From NCBI RefSeq assembly GCF_001458595.1, contig NZ_LN890326.1:187762-251761 (forward strand): a DNA stretch of 64,000 bases, in the 5' to 3' direction. The first letter of the stretch is position 1, and each line of letters begins with the position of its first letter. The position numbers and the translations under genes are program-made. This document shows positions 1-10,621 of the stretch, piece by piece. Under the pieces are notes generated by a model that was given only the letters and a program-made list of their open reading frames with translations, was not told the DNA's origin and searched no databases. Origin of the DNA: Clostridium neonatale. GTDB lineage: Bacteria; Bacillota; Clostridia; Clostridiales; Clostridiaceae.

Positions 1-640
1 TACCTTCTATCATGTCTTTCTCACTTTCATTTATTGCACCATATTCTTCGCCCTCTTCTATCAGTGATTTAATTTCTTCCTTAGTAACCCTCTGCTCATC
101 ACCTTCACTATCTAATCCTAAAAGTTTAACTATTAAATAAGTTGACATAGATAGAATCTTCACAAAAGGTAACACTATTTTACTTATAAGCAATATTGGT
201 TTAAGAGATAACATTGCTATAGTTTCTGATTTTTTTAGTGCTATTCTTTTAGGTACCAATTCTCCAAATACTAATGTGAAATAAGATAAGATAATTGTGA
301 CTCCTGCAAATGCTATCTCACTTCCATATGGTATTCCCATATTACTTAAGAATTGTCCAAAATCTTGAGATATTCCTGTTGCAGCTGAAGCACTGGCAAA
401 AAATCCAGCCAATGTTATTCCTACTTGAATAGTAGATAAGAAATTTGTTGGTTCTTCTATCAGTTTGTACAAAATAGCAGCTTTCTTATTTCCTTCATTA
501 GCTAGCATCTTCATCCTATTTTTGTTCAAAGATACTATAGCCATTTCTGCTGATGCAAAAAAAGCATTAATTGCTGTTAATAAAAATAGTATTGAAATTT
601 GAAATAAATAATTGTTGGTCAGGACCGATTCACCGTCCAT
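1..640 (-). CDS. CNNM/DUF21 (hemolysin-like) membrane protein, N-terminal part, cut by window edge
   Basis: The reading frame runs off the left edge, leaving about 213 N-terminal residues. It starts at ATG 640 behind a clear GGAGG. The visible part begins with several hydrophobic segments containing NAFFASAEMAIVSLNK, then FGELVPKRIALKKSE, which is the DUF21 transmembrane signature of the CNNM/TlyC ('hemolysin C-like') family. Known members have a membrane domain followed by two CBS domains and a CorC_HlyC domain, and several act in magnesium or cation efflux. The last visible residues (VTKEEIKSLIEEGEEYGAI) match the linker before the CBS domains. The transport role is inferred from the family. 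It stands alone behind a 455-bp gap from glmM. Confidence 0.85.
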   Translation of the reverse strand, partial: MDGESVLTNNYLFQISILFLLTAINAFFASAEMAIVSLNKNRMKMLANEGNKKAAILYKLIEEPTNFLSTIQVGITLAGFFASASAATGISQDFGQFLSNMGIPYGSEIAFAGVTIILSYFTLVFGELVPKRIALKKSETIAMLSLKPILLISKIVLPFVKILSMSTYLIVKLLGLDSEGDEQRVTKEEIKSLIEEGEEYGAINESEKDMIEG

Positions 641-1095
641 AGTTTTCCCTCCTAAATTTTTATGATTATAAATTATTATATTTTTAATAATATCATAATT
701 AGAATACAATCGGTATATTTATTTAAATATTTTACATAAATTTCATTTATTATTAAGACTGTATTCATAATTCATAACAAAATCGCCAAAGCGACTATGA
801 TATAATCCCTATAAAACATAAATCCGATATAATACGATAACTTAAATTTAAAAAAATCCTTTAGCCATCGATTTTTTTCAACGCATACTGGATTTTCTGA
901 GCTTGCCAAAGAAAAGGCCAGGCGCATATATTTTATTTTTTTATTCTTTAGGTTCCATAGTATTAGTTTATTACAATATTTTTCAAGTCAGTCTATCCAC
1001 AGATTTTCAATGAATATAATTTCCTAAAGAATAAAAAATAAGCATTTAAATATCTTGAAATGTTTAAATGCTTATTTAGTAATTCATCCATCTAT
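641..1095. other. 455-bp intergenic region with a distant inverted repeat
   Basis: No gene was found here. The glmM terminator sits at 1039-1074. Bases 941-952 (TTATTCTTTAGG) recur inverted at 1023-1034 (CCTAAAGAATAA), with T and A runs extending the match past one bulge, around a 70-base loop. Bases 885-930 are locally richer in G+C and can form short stems (CTGG with CCAG, GCC with GGC). I do not recognise a riboswitch or known small RNA family. The left end should hold the promoter of the CNNM gene. Confidence 0.4.
1039..1074 (-). terminator. intrinsic terminator of glmM
   Basis: Perfect 12-bp arms, TAAGCATTTAAA and its complement, are separated by 12 bases. On the minus strand they are followed by a U-rich tract. 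It lies directly after the glmM stop codon. Confidence 0.85.
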
Positions 1096-2448
1096 TTAAT
1101 TTGCATATTTCTTTTCTATTAACTCAGCTAATCCATGAGCCATCTTATCAATTTCTTCTTGATCTTCACCTTCTAGCATTACCCTTACTAGTGGTTCTGT
1201 TCCTGAAGGTCTTATAAGAACTCTTCCTACTCCATCAAGAGCATTCTCTATTTTTTTTATTTCTTCTTGGATTTCATCATCAGCTAGGTATAAGTTCTTC
1301 TTTTCATTTGGAATTGTCGCATTAGCAAGTACTTGTGGTAATTCCTTCATCACTGAACATAATTCTGATATTGAAGTCTCTTTTTTCTTTGCTATTGTTG
1401 CAATTTGAAGTGCAGTAACAAGACCATCACCTGTTGAATTATAATCTAAGAAAATTATATGTCCTGACTGTTCCCCGCCTAAAACATATTTATCTTTAAG
1501 CATTTCTTCTAAAACATATCTGTCACCAACACTAGTTTTAATCAATTTAATGCCTTCTCTTTTACAAGCAATGTCTAATCCTAAGTTACTCATAACTGTT
1601 ACTACAATTGTATCATCTTTTAGCTTTCCGATTTCTTTTAAGTACATTCCGCATAACATTAAAATAAAATCACCGTTAATAAGATTTCCTTTTTCGTCAA
1701 CAGCTAAACATCTATCGGCATCTCCATCAAAAGCAAATCCCATATCGCATTTTTTTCTAACCACATAATCCATTAATTCTTCTGGATGTGTTGATCCGCA
1801 ATTTTCATTTATATTTGTTCCATCTGGATTATCGTTGATTATAAATACATCTGCACCTAAATCTCTAAATGTCTTTACTGCTACGTTATAAGCAGCTCCA
1901 TTTGCACAGTCTAAAGCTATTTTTAAACCTTTTAAACTATATGGAACTGTACTTTTAGCAAATTCTATATAATCATCTAAAGCTGTTTTTTCAACTTTTT
2001 CTCTTTTTCCTATTTCAGTTCCTGTTGGACTTGGTACATTCTCAAATCCGTTTTCTATAACCCTTTGTATTTCATCTTCCAATTCGTCTGAAAGTTTATA
2101 TCCTCTATCATCAAAAAACTTTATTCCATTATATTCTACCGGATTATGTGATGCAGAAATCATAACACCTGCATCTGCCTTATACTTTCTAGTTAAATAT
2201 GCTACAGCTGGTGTTGGAACCACTCCAAGAACTACAGCTTCTGCTCCTACTGATAATATTCCTGCAATTAATGCAGCTTCAAGCATATCTCCTGATATTC
2301 TTGTATCCTTTGCAACTAATATTTTAGGCTTATGAGCTCCTTCTGTTAATACATATGCACCTGCTCTTCCTAAATTATATGAAGTTTGAGCTGTTAATTC
2401 TGTGTTAGCTATGCCTCTAACTCCATCAGTTCCAAACATTCTACTCAT
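1096..2448 (-). CDS. glmM: phosphoglucosamine mutase
   Basis: GlmM interconverts glucosamine-6-phosphate and glucosamine-1-phosphate, a cytosolic step toward UDP-GlcNAc and peptidoglycan. The 450 residues match the usual length. Visible landmarks are the N-terminal FGTDGVRG, the phosphoserine loop [17 protein letters not shown] (about residues 94-110), the metal loop [10 protein letters not shown] (about 238-247), the sugar-binding GGEQSGH and the C-terminal phosphate-binding [12 protein letters not shown]. It starts at ATG 2448 behind GAGGG and ends at a strong hairpin. In many Firmicutes glmM follows cdaA-cdaR directly. Here those genes are on the same strand but about 26 kb upstream. Confidence 0.97.
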   Translation of the reverse strand: MSRMFGTDGVRGIANTELTAQTSYNLGRAGAYVLTEGAHKPKILVAKDTRISGDMLEAALIAGILSVGAEAVVLGVVPTPAVAYLTRKYKADAGVMISASHNPVEYNGIKFFDDRGYKLSDELEDEIQRVIENGFENVPSPTGTEIGKREKVEKTALDDYIEFAKSTVPYSLKGLKIALDCANGAAYNVAVKTFRDLGADVFIINDNPDGTNINENCGSTHPEELMDYVVRKKCDMGFAFDGDADRCLAVDEKGNLINGDFILMLCGMYLKEIGKLKDDTIVVTVMSNLGLDIACKREGIKLIKTSVGDRYVLEEMLKDKYVLGGEQSGHIIFLDYNSTGDGLVTALQIATIAKKKETSISELCSVMKELPQVLANATIPNEKKNLYLADDEIQEEIKKIENALDGVGRVLIRPSGTEPLVRVMLEGEDQEEIDKMAHGLAELIEKKYAN

Positions 2449-2613
2449 ATTTTTCCCTCGCTTTTTATAATTATATTATTATACTTTATTCTATAGTATT
2501 TATTATATTCTTCAAACTCTACACTATTTTATCATATTCCTTATAAAGTATAATATTTTTTATAATTTTTTACAACGCTATCTCCTAAATAAACAATTAA
2601 TATGTGTCTATTT

Positions 2614-2919
2614 TTATAAATCATTATCCTTCATTCTCTCTAAAACCAAATTATACCCATCACTTCCATAATTAAGACATCTATTTACCCTACTAATAGT
2701 AGCCGTGCTTGCTCCTGTTATTTGGGCAATTTCAGAGTATGTTTTCTTTTCATCAAGTAATCTAGCTACATACAATCTTTGTGCTAAAGATTTAACTTCA
2801 TTTATTGTCGCCACATCCTCAAAAAATTTATAGCATTCTTCTATATTTTGAAGCTTTAATATACCTTGGAAAAATAAATCTAATTCTTTACTTTTTATTT
2901 TTGATTCTAAATCACTCAC
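2614..2919 (-). CDS. YerC/YecD-type TrpR-like DNA-binding protein
   Basis: A small helical protein of the TrpR-related YerC/YecD family, about 101 residues. A helix-turn-helix is visible near the C-terminal half (TYSEIAQITGASTATISRVN). Family members are presumed transcriptional repressors with poorly known targets. I place the start at GTG 2919 (protein begins MSDLESKIKSKELD) because AGAGGTGA lies just upstream. An in-frame GTG at 2928 would overlap that ribosome site. The gene is separated from glmM by about 165 bp. No ligand or operator is evident. Confidence 0.88.
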   Translation of the reverse strand: MSDLESKIKSKELDLFFQGILKLQNIEECYKFFEDVATINEVKSLAQRLYVARLLDEKKTYSEIAQITGASTATISRVNRCLNYGSDGYNLVLERMKDNDL

Positions 2920-3186
2920 ACCTATCACCTCTACTATTGTTCTTTATCTAGATTATACATATATATCATTCTCTTTACAACTTTAATATAGCAAAGTAAT
3001 AAATATCATTGTGTGTAACCTCCCAAAATATTACTTTCTATAATTACTCACTTGATTATTTGTAGTATTAAAGTATAATAAAAATGTTCAATATGCTAAT
3101 TTATTGTAATTGATATTAATTATAGAAAAAAATCAATACAAAAGTTCCTTATATTTGTAGTGTATAAAACTTTAGGAGGAAATATT

Positions 3187-4674
3187 ATGACATTTAACTC
3201 GCCAAACTTTCTTATATTTTTCCCAATAGTGGCTCTTATCTATTTTTTGATAGTCCCAAGATTCAGATGGATATGGCTTTTAGTATCAAGCTATTATTTC
3301 TATATGTGCTGGAACCCTAAATATGCAATAGTTATTGTATTTTCAACAATAGTAACATATATCACCGGATTATTAATACATAAAAGTAATTCTATCATTA
3401 ATAAGAAAAAATCTATTTTTTATAAAAACTTTTTTCTTTTATCCTGCTTACTTATAAATCTAGGCATATTATTTCTATTTAAGTACTATAATTTCTTTTC
3501 ATCAATTGTAATAAGGCTAGGAACATCACTAGATTTAACAATTAATCTTCCTACATTTGATTATATGCTCCCTGTAGGAATATCATATTATACGTTCCAA
3601 GTAATAAGCTATTTAATGGATGTATATAGAGATGATATTGAACCAGAAAAAAACTTAGGAAAGTATGCTTTATTTGTTTCTTTCTTTCCATCTATAGTTG
3701 CAGGTCCAATTGAAAAGGCCAAGCATATGATTCCTCAATATAATTCAGTTCATAAGTTTGAGTATGACAGAGTAAAAAATGGCTTACTTCAAATGTTATG
3801 GGGATATTTCAAAAAGGCCATTATTGCTGATAGAATAGCTTTTTTAGTTAATACTGTTTTTAATGATCCTAGTAAATATTTTGGATATCAAATAGTTATT
3901 GCTACATTAATGTTTACAATACAGATATACTGTGATTTCTCTGGTTATTCAGATATAGCAATAGGATGTGCTAAAGTTATGGGCTTTTCACTTACTACCA
4001 ATTTTAAAGAGCCATACTTTGCTACTTCTATTAAAGATTTTTGGAAAAAGTGGCATATAAGTCTTACATCTTGGTTTAGAGATTATTTATACATTCCTTT
4101 AGGTGGTAATAGAAAAGGTAAATTCAGAACTCAATTAAATGTTATGATTGTTTTCTTAGTAAGTGGATTATGGCATGGAGCAGCCCTTACATATATATTA
4201 TGGGGATTTTTACATGGTGCCTTCCAAGTCATTGAAAACTTATTAAATCCACTTAGAGAAAATCTAATTAGGAGATTTAAAATAGATATAAATTCATTTT
4301 CATATAAATTTGGTCAAATATTAGTCACTTTTTTACTTGTAAATTTTGCATGGATATTTTTTAGAGCAAATTCAATACATGATATAAAAATTATATTTAG
4401 AAATATGTTTGTTAATAACCCTTGGATCTTTACAGATGGTTCTCTATTTAATTTAGGATTGAACTCAACAGAATTTATGCTTTCAATTATTAGCATTATC
4501 ATTCTTATTTTAATAGATTACCTAAAAACAAAATTTGATTTACTTGATGAACTCTCTAAACAAAATATAGTTTTTAGATGGTGTATTTATATTCTTGCAG
4601 TATTATCAATACTTCTATTTGGAGTATATGGTTCTGGATATAATGCGCAGCAGTTTATATATTCTCAATTTTAG
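3187..4674 (+). CDS. MBOAT-family membrane O-acyltransferase (AlgI/DltB-like)
   Basis: A 495-residue integral membrane protein with about ten hydrophobic segments. MBOAT hallmarks are visible: PVGISYYTFQVISYLMDVYR, SIVAGPIEKAKHMIPQ, the DFSGYSDIAIG loop, FWKKWHISLTSWFRDYLYIPLGG, and the catalytic-histidine region LVSGLWHGAALTYILWG. The family moves acyl groups, often acetate or D-alanine, across the membrane to secreted glycans. ATG 3187 is preferred over the upstream GTG 3160 because AGGAGG (3174-3179) sits at good distance. It is followed after 14 bases by a secreted SGNH-like protein, the usual AlgI-AlgX/J-type pairing. The acceptor polymer cannot be told from sequence. Confidence 0.93.
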   Translation: MTFNSPNFLIFFPIVALIYFLIVPRFRWIWLLVSSYYFYMCWNPKYAIVIVFSTIVTYITGLLIHKSNSIINKKKSIFYKNFFLLSCLLINLGILFLFKYYNFFSSIVIRLGTSLDLTINLPTFDYMLPVGISYYTFQVISYLMDVYRDDIEPEKNLGKYALFVSFFPSIVAGPIEKAKHMIPQYNSVHKFEYDRVKNGLLQMLWGYFKKAIIADRIAFLVNTVFNDPSKYFGYQIVIATLMFTIQIYCDFSGYSDIAIGCAKVMGFSLTTNFKEPYFATSIKDFWKKWHISLTSWFRDYLYIPLGGNRKGKFRTQLNVMIVFLVSGLWHGAALTYILWGFLHGAFQVIENLLNPLRENLIRRFKIDINSFSYKFGQILVTFLLVNFAWIFFRANSIHDIKIIFRNMFVNNPWIFTDGSLFNLGLNSTEFMLSIISIIILILIDYLKTKFDLLDELSKQNIVFRWCIYILAVLSILLFGVYGSGYNAQQFIYSQF

Positions 4675-4688
4675 GAGGTGTTTATCTT

Positions 4689-5648
4689 ATGGTAAAAAAA
4701 TTTCTTTTTAAATGTTTAATAATAATATGCATAATATTAACCTTTATAATAAAAATGGCACCATATGTTGTAGATCCTGGTCATACAGAACAATTATATC
4801 AAGGATTGTATAATAAAGATTCATCATATGATGTATTATTTATGGGATCTAGCCATATGAATGGTATGATGGATCCAAGTGTACTTTATAATAAATATGG
4901 TATCACAAGCTTTAATTACGCGACTGGAGGCCAGCCAGTTAATGTAACTTATTATTTATTAAAAGAAGCTTTAAAGACTCAATCACCCAAAATAGTAGTT
5001 TTAGACTTATACTATTTTGGCCTTACTGATGAGTATGGTGATGAAGGCTATATAAGATATGTTCTTGATAATTTGAAGTTCTCTAAAAATAAACTTGAAG
5101 CTATAAACAATTGTGTTCCTAAAAATCAGAGATTAGAATACTTATTTCCATATATAAAATACCATGATAGATGGAGTACACTTACAGAATCAGATTTTGC
5201 TACTGATATAAAATTAGATCCATCAATAACTGGATATGGAGCTGGTGATAATCTGTATGGTGAACCTTTGGTAGAATATCAACATGGATCCGAAACAGGT
5301 GAACTACCTACTGAAAGTGAAAAATATCTAAATAAATTTATAGAGCTATCTAAAGAAAAAGGATTTAAATTAATATTTACAAATGCACCTTATGATTACT
5401 CGGCTAATAATACAGATTCCTGGTATAAAGATGATTCTGTATTATATAATACGATTTCATTAATAGCAGATAAAAACAATATACCATTTTTGAATTATTC
5501 TACAGAAGATCTCATGTCTGAAATAAACTTTGATTTTCCAAATGATATGAATAATGTAGGTCATACTAATATTTATGGTGCTGAAAAAGTAAGTTCAAAT
5601 TTTGCAGATTTTCTCCATAATAATTACCAGCTAGAGGATCACAGATAA
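4689..5648 (+). CDS. SGNH-hydrolase-like secreted/membrane-anchored protein, partner of the MBOAT enzyme
   Basis: 319 residues with an N-terminal hydrophobic anchor (residues 4-24) and an extracytoplasmic domain. The motif DVLFMGSSHMNGMMDPS carries the GxSH nucleophile block of DltD/AlgX-type proteins, and NNVGHTNIYGAEKVS near the C terminus fits the catalytic His block. Such proteins pass or transfer the acyl group delivered by a neighbouring MBOAT protein. It is translated from ATG 4689 behind TTAGGAGGTG and forms a two-gene operon with the MBOAT gene. The role in O-acetylating an exported polysaccharide or wall polymer is inferred from this pairing. Confidence 0.8.
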   Translation: MVKKFLFKCLIIICIILTFIIKMAPYVVDPGHTEQLYQGLYNKDSSYDVLFMGSSHMNGMMDPSVLYNKYGITSFNYATGGQPVNVTYYLLKEALKTQSPKIVVLDLYYFGLTDEYGDEGYIRYVLDNLKFSKNKLEAINNCVPKNQRLEYLFPYIKYHDRWSTLTESDFATDIKLDPSITGYGAGDNLYGEPLVEYQHGSETGELPTESEKYLNKFIELSKEKGFKLIFTNAPYDYSANNTDSWYKDDSVLYNTISLIADKNNIPFLNYSTEDLMSEINFDFPNDMNNVGHTNIYGAEKVSSNFADFLHNNYQLEDHR

Positions 5649-5767
5649 TGTATGCAATACATGTTATGAATAACTAGTTTTTATATTATATTTATGAGTA
5701 AACTCTGTAGATAAAATTCGTCACAGATACCCTCCTAAAATCAATATAATGTTTATAAAAAATAGAA

Positions 5768-5810
5768 AAAGACCATTGGAATAAGAAATACTCCTATTCC
5801 AATGGTCTTT
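5768..5810. terminator. bidirectional terminator between the MBOAT operon and ilvC
   Basis: Perfect 16-bp arms (AAAGACCATTGGAATA and its complement) surround 11 bases. Both flanks end in A/T runs, so it can end the plus-strand acyltransferase operon and the minus-strand ilvC transcript. Confidence 0.88.
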
Positions 5811-5835
5811 ATATGTTATTAAAATAACTAATATA

Positions 5836-6903
<1,068 letters not shown>

Positions 6904-7043
6904 TTACTTACAATATATTAGGTTGTAAGTTATGTAACTTTAAAATTATGATTTAATTTTAAAATAGGTTATCAAACTTCTAATAATTTAATAACTTTTA
7001 CTTAAGATTTTTAACGATTTTTCATCATTTCGTTATTATTTTT

Positions 7044-7072
7044 AGTATAACAACGGCAATGTTTTTTGTCAA
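7044..7072 (-). promoter_or_regulatory. sigma-A promoter of ilvC with ~175-nt leader
   Basis: On the minus strand a perfect TTGACA (7067-7072) is separated by exactly 17 bases from TATACT (7044-7049). Transcription should begin near 7037, leaving a 5' leader of about 175 nt (6862-7037). That leader contains a short hairpin (ACTTACAA with TTGTAAGT, 6905-6930). No T-box or leucine-codon leader peptide was recognised in it. The gap 6862-7177 holds no gene. Confidence 0.8.
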
Positions 7073-7177
7073 TCCATACTTTTAATAACTGAAACTTCAG
7101 TGTTTATATTAGCCTATTTTATCATATATTGTATAAATCACCTTAAACACCTATACCAGTAAAATTCACACGATTAT

Positions 7178-8011
7178 TTACACTTCTGTATTAATATAAT
7201 TCTGCGATTTTATTAAATCTTCCATTGGTTTTGTTCTTAATTTATTATAGATATTTTTTGTTGGAATAAGCCAAACCTCTCCAGATCCTCTATATACATT
7301 TACAAATCCCTCACCACTTGTTAATGATCCAACTATTGATTTAGATGATTTTTCTACTGAAAATTCTATATTCCCAGTTCTTAATATTGCAAAATTTCCA
7401 TCAACTTTTAGCGTATCATTTATAAGAACACACTTAAATATTTCACTCTCAGGCACAGGAATTTCAAGCGCAACTATTCCACTTCCAGATAATTTAGTTT
7501 GATACAACCCCTCATTTCCTAATAGGCTAGATGATAAAGTTCTTTGCATAGCCACTCCTACTTCAACATCTTCTTCACATGCATAAAACATTCCATCGTC
7601 AACTATAATTTCATCATCTTCTAATTCAATTAATGCAAAATGTCCAAACGATGGCTCTAAAAATATTTCTCCTGTTCCCCTATAAGAGGGCTTAAATGCT
7701 GTTTCTCCTGTTAATTTGCTTGAAATTATTTTTTTCCCTAATCCTAAAACGCCACCCATTTTACTATAGATATTAATATCTCCCTTCATGTAGCTCAACG
7801 CTCCAGGTTCTAGCCTTACTGTACTATCATCTAATATTATTCTAATCTGCTTTAACTTTATTCCGCTTTCTTTCATTATATTTAATCCAAAAGCTGTTTC
7901 AATGTCTGTAGCTCCATCTAAACTATCATATTGTAATATTTGAAACTTCGAATCATTTTCCATTTCATACAGCATTCTTAACTTATTACTAAAATTTAAT
8001 GAACTTCTCAT
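7178..8011 (-). CDS. AIM24-family protein (DUF124-like)
   Basis: 277 residues built from beta-rich repeats with glycine-rich turns, such as MKGDINIYSKMGG, FKPSYRGTGEIFLEPS, TKLSGSGIVALEIPVP and VNVYRGSGEVWLIPT. This is the pattern of the AIM24/DUF124 family, first named from a yeast mitochondrial protein. No biochemical activity is established for bacterial members. There is no signal peptide or membrane segment, so it is probably cytosolic. It starts at ATG 8011 behind ATAGGAGAGG and is monocistronic, between ilvC and ptb-buk. Confidence 0.85.
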   Translation of the reverse strand: MRSSLNFSNKLRMLYEMENDSKFQILQYDSLDGATDIETAFGLNIMKESGIKLKQIRIILDDSTVRLEPGALSYMKGDINIYSKMGGVLGLGKKIISSKLTGETAFKPSYRGTGEIFLEPSFGHFALIELEDDEIIVDDGMFYACEEDVEVGVAMQRTLSSSLLGNEGLYQTKLSGSGIVALEIPVPESEIFKCVLINDTLKVDGNFAILRTGNIEFSVEKSSKSIVGSLTSGEGFVNVYRGSGEVWLIPTKNIYNKLRTKPMEDLIKSQNYINTEV

Positions 8012-8155
8012 ATGTCCTCTCCTATTTCATCTAAATAATATTATTTTCATTATATAATATTATAGACAGGTTGTATAAAAGTTTATTCATTAGTTCTAAA
8101 AATTATAGTTAGTGACTAGTCTAAATTATAATAGTGTCTTATCATTTTTTATAAA

Positions 8156-8200
8156 AAAAAGAACTATACAGAGCATAATTCACTTCATATAGTTCTTTTT
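8156..8200. terminator. terminator of ptb-buk
   Basis: 13-bp perfect arms (AAAAAGAACTATA and its complement) are separated by 19 bases, with a U tract on the minus-strand exit side, 15 bp after the buk stop. Confidence 0.85.
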
Positions 8201-8215
8201 AATTAATATTTATTC

Positions 8216-9283
8216 TTAATATACTTTTGCTTTTTCTTCTCCACTTAAAACACTTATAGCACCTTGAGCTAATGCTAATAATTCATCTTCTCCTGGATAT
8301 ACAGTTACTGGTGCAATCCATTCAACATTTGCTTTTAAATCTGGTATAAGTGTTGGCGAATATGCAATACCTCCAGTCAAAATGATTTGATCAACTTTAC
8401 CGTTTAAAGCTGCTGACATCTCTCCAATTGCCTTAGTTATTTGATATAAGAAAGCTTTATAAATTTTTTCACATTCTTTATCTCCAGCTTCCATCTTATC
8501 AATAGTTCCTTTAACGTCATTAGTGTTTAAGTAACCAACAAATCCACCTTTTCCAACTACTTTGCTATATACTTCTGCTTCAGTATATTTTCCACTAAAG
8601 CACATCTTTATTAAATCTCCTGCTGGAACTGATCCTGCCCTTTCAGGTGAGAATGGACCATCTCCATCAAGTGCGTTATTAACATCAACAACTTTACCAT
8701 GTTTATGAGCTCCAACAGAAACCCCTCCGCCCATATGAACAACAACAAGATTTAAGTTTTCATATCCTTTTCCAGATTCTTTTCCATATCTCTTAGCAAC
8801 AGCTTTTTGATTTAAAGCATGGAACTTACTCTTTCTTGGGATATCAGGTGTTCCAGATAATCTTGCTACATCAGCAAGTTCATCAGTAACAACTGGATCA
8901 ACAATATATGAAGGAATACCTAACTCATCAGCAATTGATCTTGCTAAAATCCCACCTAAATTTGAAGCATGTGGTCCTTGAACTCCAACTTTTAAGTCTT
9001 CTACCATTGCATCATTAACTTCATAAGTACCGCCTTCAACTGGTTTAAGCATCCCACCTCTACCAACAACAGCATTTAATGTTTTTATATCAAAGTTTTT
9101 TTCATTTAATACTTTTAATATTACATCTTTTCTAAATTGGAATTGATCAAAGATTGTATCAAATTGTTTTAATTCTTCATTAGTATGTCTTAAAGTTTCT
9201 TCAAATAATTCTTTTTCATCTTCATAAACACCTATTTTAGTAGATGTTGAACCTGGATTAATTATTAATAATTTGTAAGCCAT
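8216..9283 (-). CDS. buk: butyrate kinase
   Basis: Buk converts butyryl phosphate and ADP to butyrate and ATP, the last step of butyrate fermentation. The 355 residues are the standard length. The ASKHA fold is marked by [16 protein letters not shown] at the N terminus, [13 protein letters not shown] (about 181-193), [15 protein letters not shown] and [10 protein letters not shown] near the C terminus. It starts at ATG 9283 behind AGGAAAG. It is co-transcribed after ptb with a 97-bp spacer. A branched-chain acid kinase activity is possible for the family, but the ptb linkage favours butyrate. Confidence 0.96.
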   Translation of the reverse strand: MAYKLLIINPGSTSTKIGVYEDEKELFEETLRHTNEELKQFDTIFDQFQFRKDVILKVLNEKNFDIKTLNAVVGRGGMLKPVEGGTYEVNDAMVEDLKVGVQGPHASNLGGILARSIADELGIPSYIVDPVVTDELADVARLSGTPDIPRKSKFHALNQKAVAKRYGKESGKGYENLNLVVVHMGGGVSVGAHKHGKVVDVNNALDGDGPFSPERAGSVPAGDLIKMCFSGKYTEAEVYSKVVGKGGFVGYLNTNDVKGTIDKMEAGDKECEKIYKAFLYQITKAIGEMSAALNGKVDQIILTGGIAYSPTLIPDLKANVEWIAPVTVYPGEDELLALAQGAISVLSGEEKAKVY

Positions 9284-9380
9284 TTTCTTTCCTCCATATA
9301 TCTTTATAATTTATTTTTTATTTCATTCTGAAATATTTTTAAAATTACACTCCAAATTTTCCCATTTAATTTGAAATAAA

Positions 9381-10289
9381 TTATTTATTTTTTGCTGCAA
9401 CTAAAGCTGCTAAGGCAATTGAATTAACTTTTGTTTCAAATGTATCAGCTCTTGAAGTTAATATAGCTGGTGCAGATGTTCCAACTAAAAGACAACCATT
9501 CTTAGTTGGTGCAAAATATGTTAATGTCTTATACATTACGTTTCCTGTTTCAATATTAGGTAACATTAAAATATCAGCTTGTCCAGCTACTTCACCTTTA
9601 ACACCTTTATGATGAGCAGCCTCTAAAGATATAGCATTATCTAAAGCAAATGGTCCATCAACTACGCATCCTTTAAATTGTCCTCTATCACTCATTTTAG
9701 CTAATAATGCTGCATCTATTGTTGATGGCATATTAGGGTTTACAACCTCTACTGGACATACAACACCAACCTTTGGATTTGGAAGACCACATGCATGAGC
9801 TACAGAAACTGCATTATTTATTATTGCTACTTTATCTTTTAATTCTGGATATGTATTGAATGCAACGTCTGTTAAGAAGAATAATCTATCCCATCCTTCT
9901 ATTTCAAATACAGAAACGTGAGACATTACTTTTCCTGTTCTAAGACCGACTTCTTTATTTAATACACTTCTTAAAAATGTAGCTGTATCAACTAATCCCT
10001 TCATTAACATATCTGCATTTCCACTTGATACAAGCTTAACTGCTTCTAATGTTGCTTTTTTAGGATCTTTTACATCCATTATTTCAAAGTCTTTTAGATC
10101 CATATTGATTTTATCTGCAATCTCTTGGATTTTTACTTTATCTCCTACTAATACTGCCTTTGCTATTCCTCTTTCATTAGCTTCTTTTATTGCTTCCAAA
10201 ACTGGTTCATCTTGTGCTACTGCTACTGCTACCTTTTTAGTTTCAATTTCTTTTAACTTTGAAAATAAATCATCAAAATTCTTACTCAT
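9381..10289 (-). CDS. ptb: phosphate butyryltransferase
   Basis: Ptb transfers phosphate to butyryl-CoA to give butyryl phosphate for Buk. The 302 residues match the family. Visible features are KKVAVAVAQDEPVLEAIKEA at the N terminus, MLMKGLVDTATFLRSVL, AHACGLPNPKVGVVCPVEVVN and ILMLPNIETGNVMYKTL near the C terminus, typical of the PTA_PTB fold. It starts at ATG 10289 behind GAGGTG. It is the first gene of the ptb-buk operon, with a consensus promoter about 75 bp upstream. Confidence 0.96.
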   Translation of the reverse strand: MSKNFDDLFSKLKEIETKKVAVAVAQDEPVLEAIKEANERGIAKAVLVGDKVKIQEIADKINMDLKDFEIMDVKDPKKATLEAVKLVSSGNADMLMKGLVDTATFLRSVLNKEVGLRTGKVMSHVSVFEIEGWDRLFFLTDVAFNTYPELKDKVAIINNAVSVAHACGLPNPKVGVVCPVEVVNPNMPSTIDAALLAKMSDRGQFKGCVVDGPFALDNAISLEAAHHKGVKGEVAGQADILMLPNIETGNVMYKTLTYFAPTKNGCLLVGTSAPAILTSRADTFETKVNSIALAALVAAKNK

Positions 10290-10364
10290 CTTTGCACCTC
10301 TTATTTTTTATAATAAATTTATTTATATTTTACTAATAGATTTAATTAACTTCATACATTATTA

Positions 10365-10393
10365 ATTATCTCAATTCGTTAAAATTATGTCAA
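10365..10393 (-). promoter_or_regulatory. sigma-A promoter of ptb-buk
   Basis: On the minus strand a perfect TTGACA (10388-10393) and GATAAT (10365-10370) are separated by exactly 17 bases. The start site should fall near 10358, giving a leader of about 70 nt. The rest of the 332-bp gap up to 10621 holds only the downstream hairpin of the kbaZ operon. Confidence 0.8.
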
Positions 10394-10558
10394 TCAAAAC
10401 TATCATTATTTCTTATCTAATTTAATTTTAACAAATTTATTTTAAAAATCTTGATTTTTCAGAATATTTTTATAAACTTTTCTAAACTACAATCATTTAC
10501 TTTCTTTTTAGTGGTATTTAATGAAATAATTTCAACCATAAAATTGAAAAAAATACAC

Positions 10559-10608
10559 AAGAGTTATTGCATAATCAAAACATTCACGTTAATTATGTAA
10601 CAACTCTT
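10559..10608 (-). terminator. terminator of the GalNAc/tagatose operon
   Basis: Arms AAGAGTT and AACTCTT (10559-10565, 10602-10608) extend inward with mismatches (TTGCATAAT against ATTATGTAA). The minus-strand exit side is a run of T. It lies 14 bp after the kbaZ-like stop. Confidence 0.7.
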
Positions 10609-10621
10609 TTAATCTATATAA

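Noticed and set aside
780..960. glmS ribozyme near glmM
   Set aside because: The conserved ribozyme core was not found on either strand, and no glmS gene follows.
10394..10450. Rex (NADH/NAD) operator upstream of ptb
   Set aside because: Only one TTGTTAA half-site is present; the second half mismatches at most positions.
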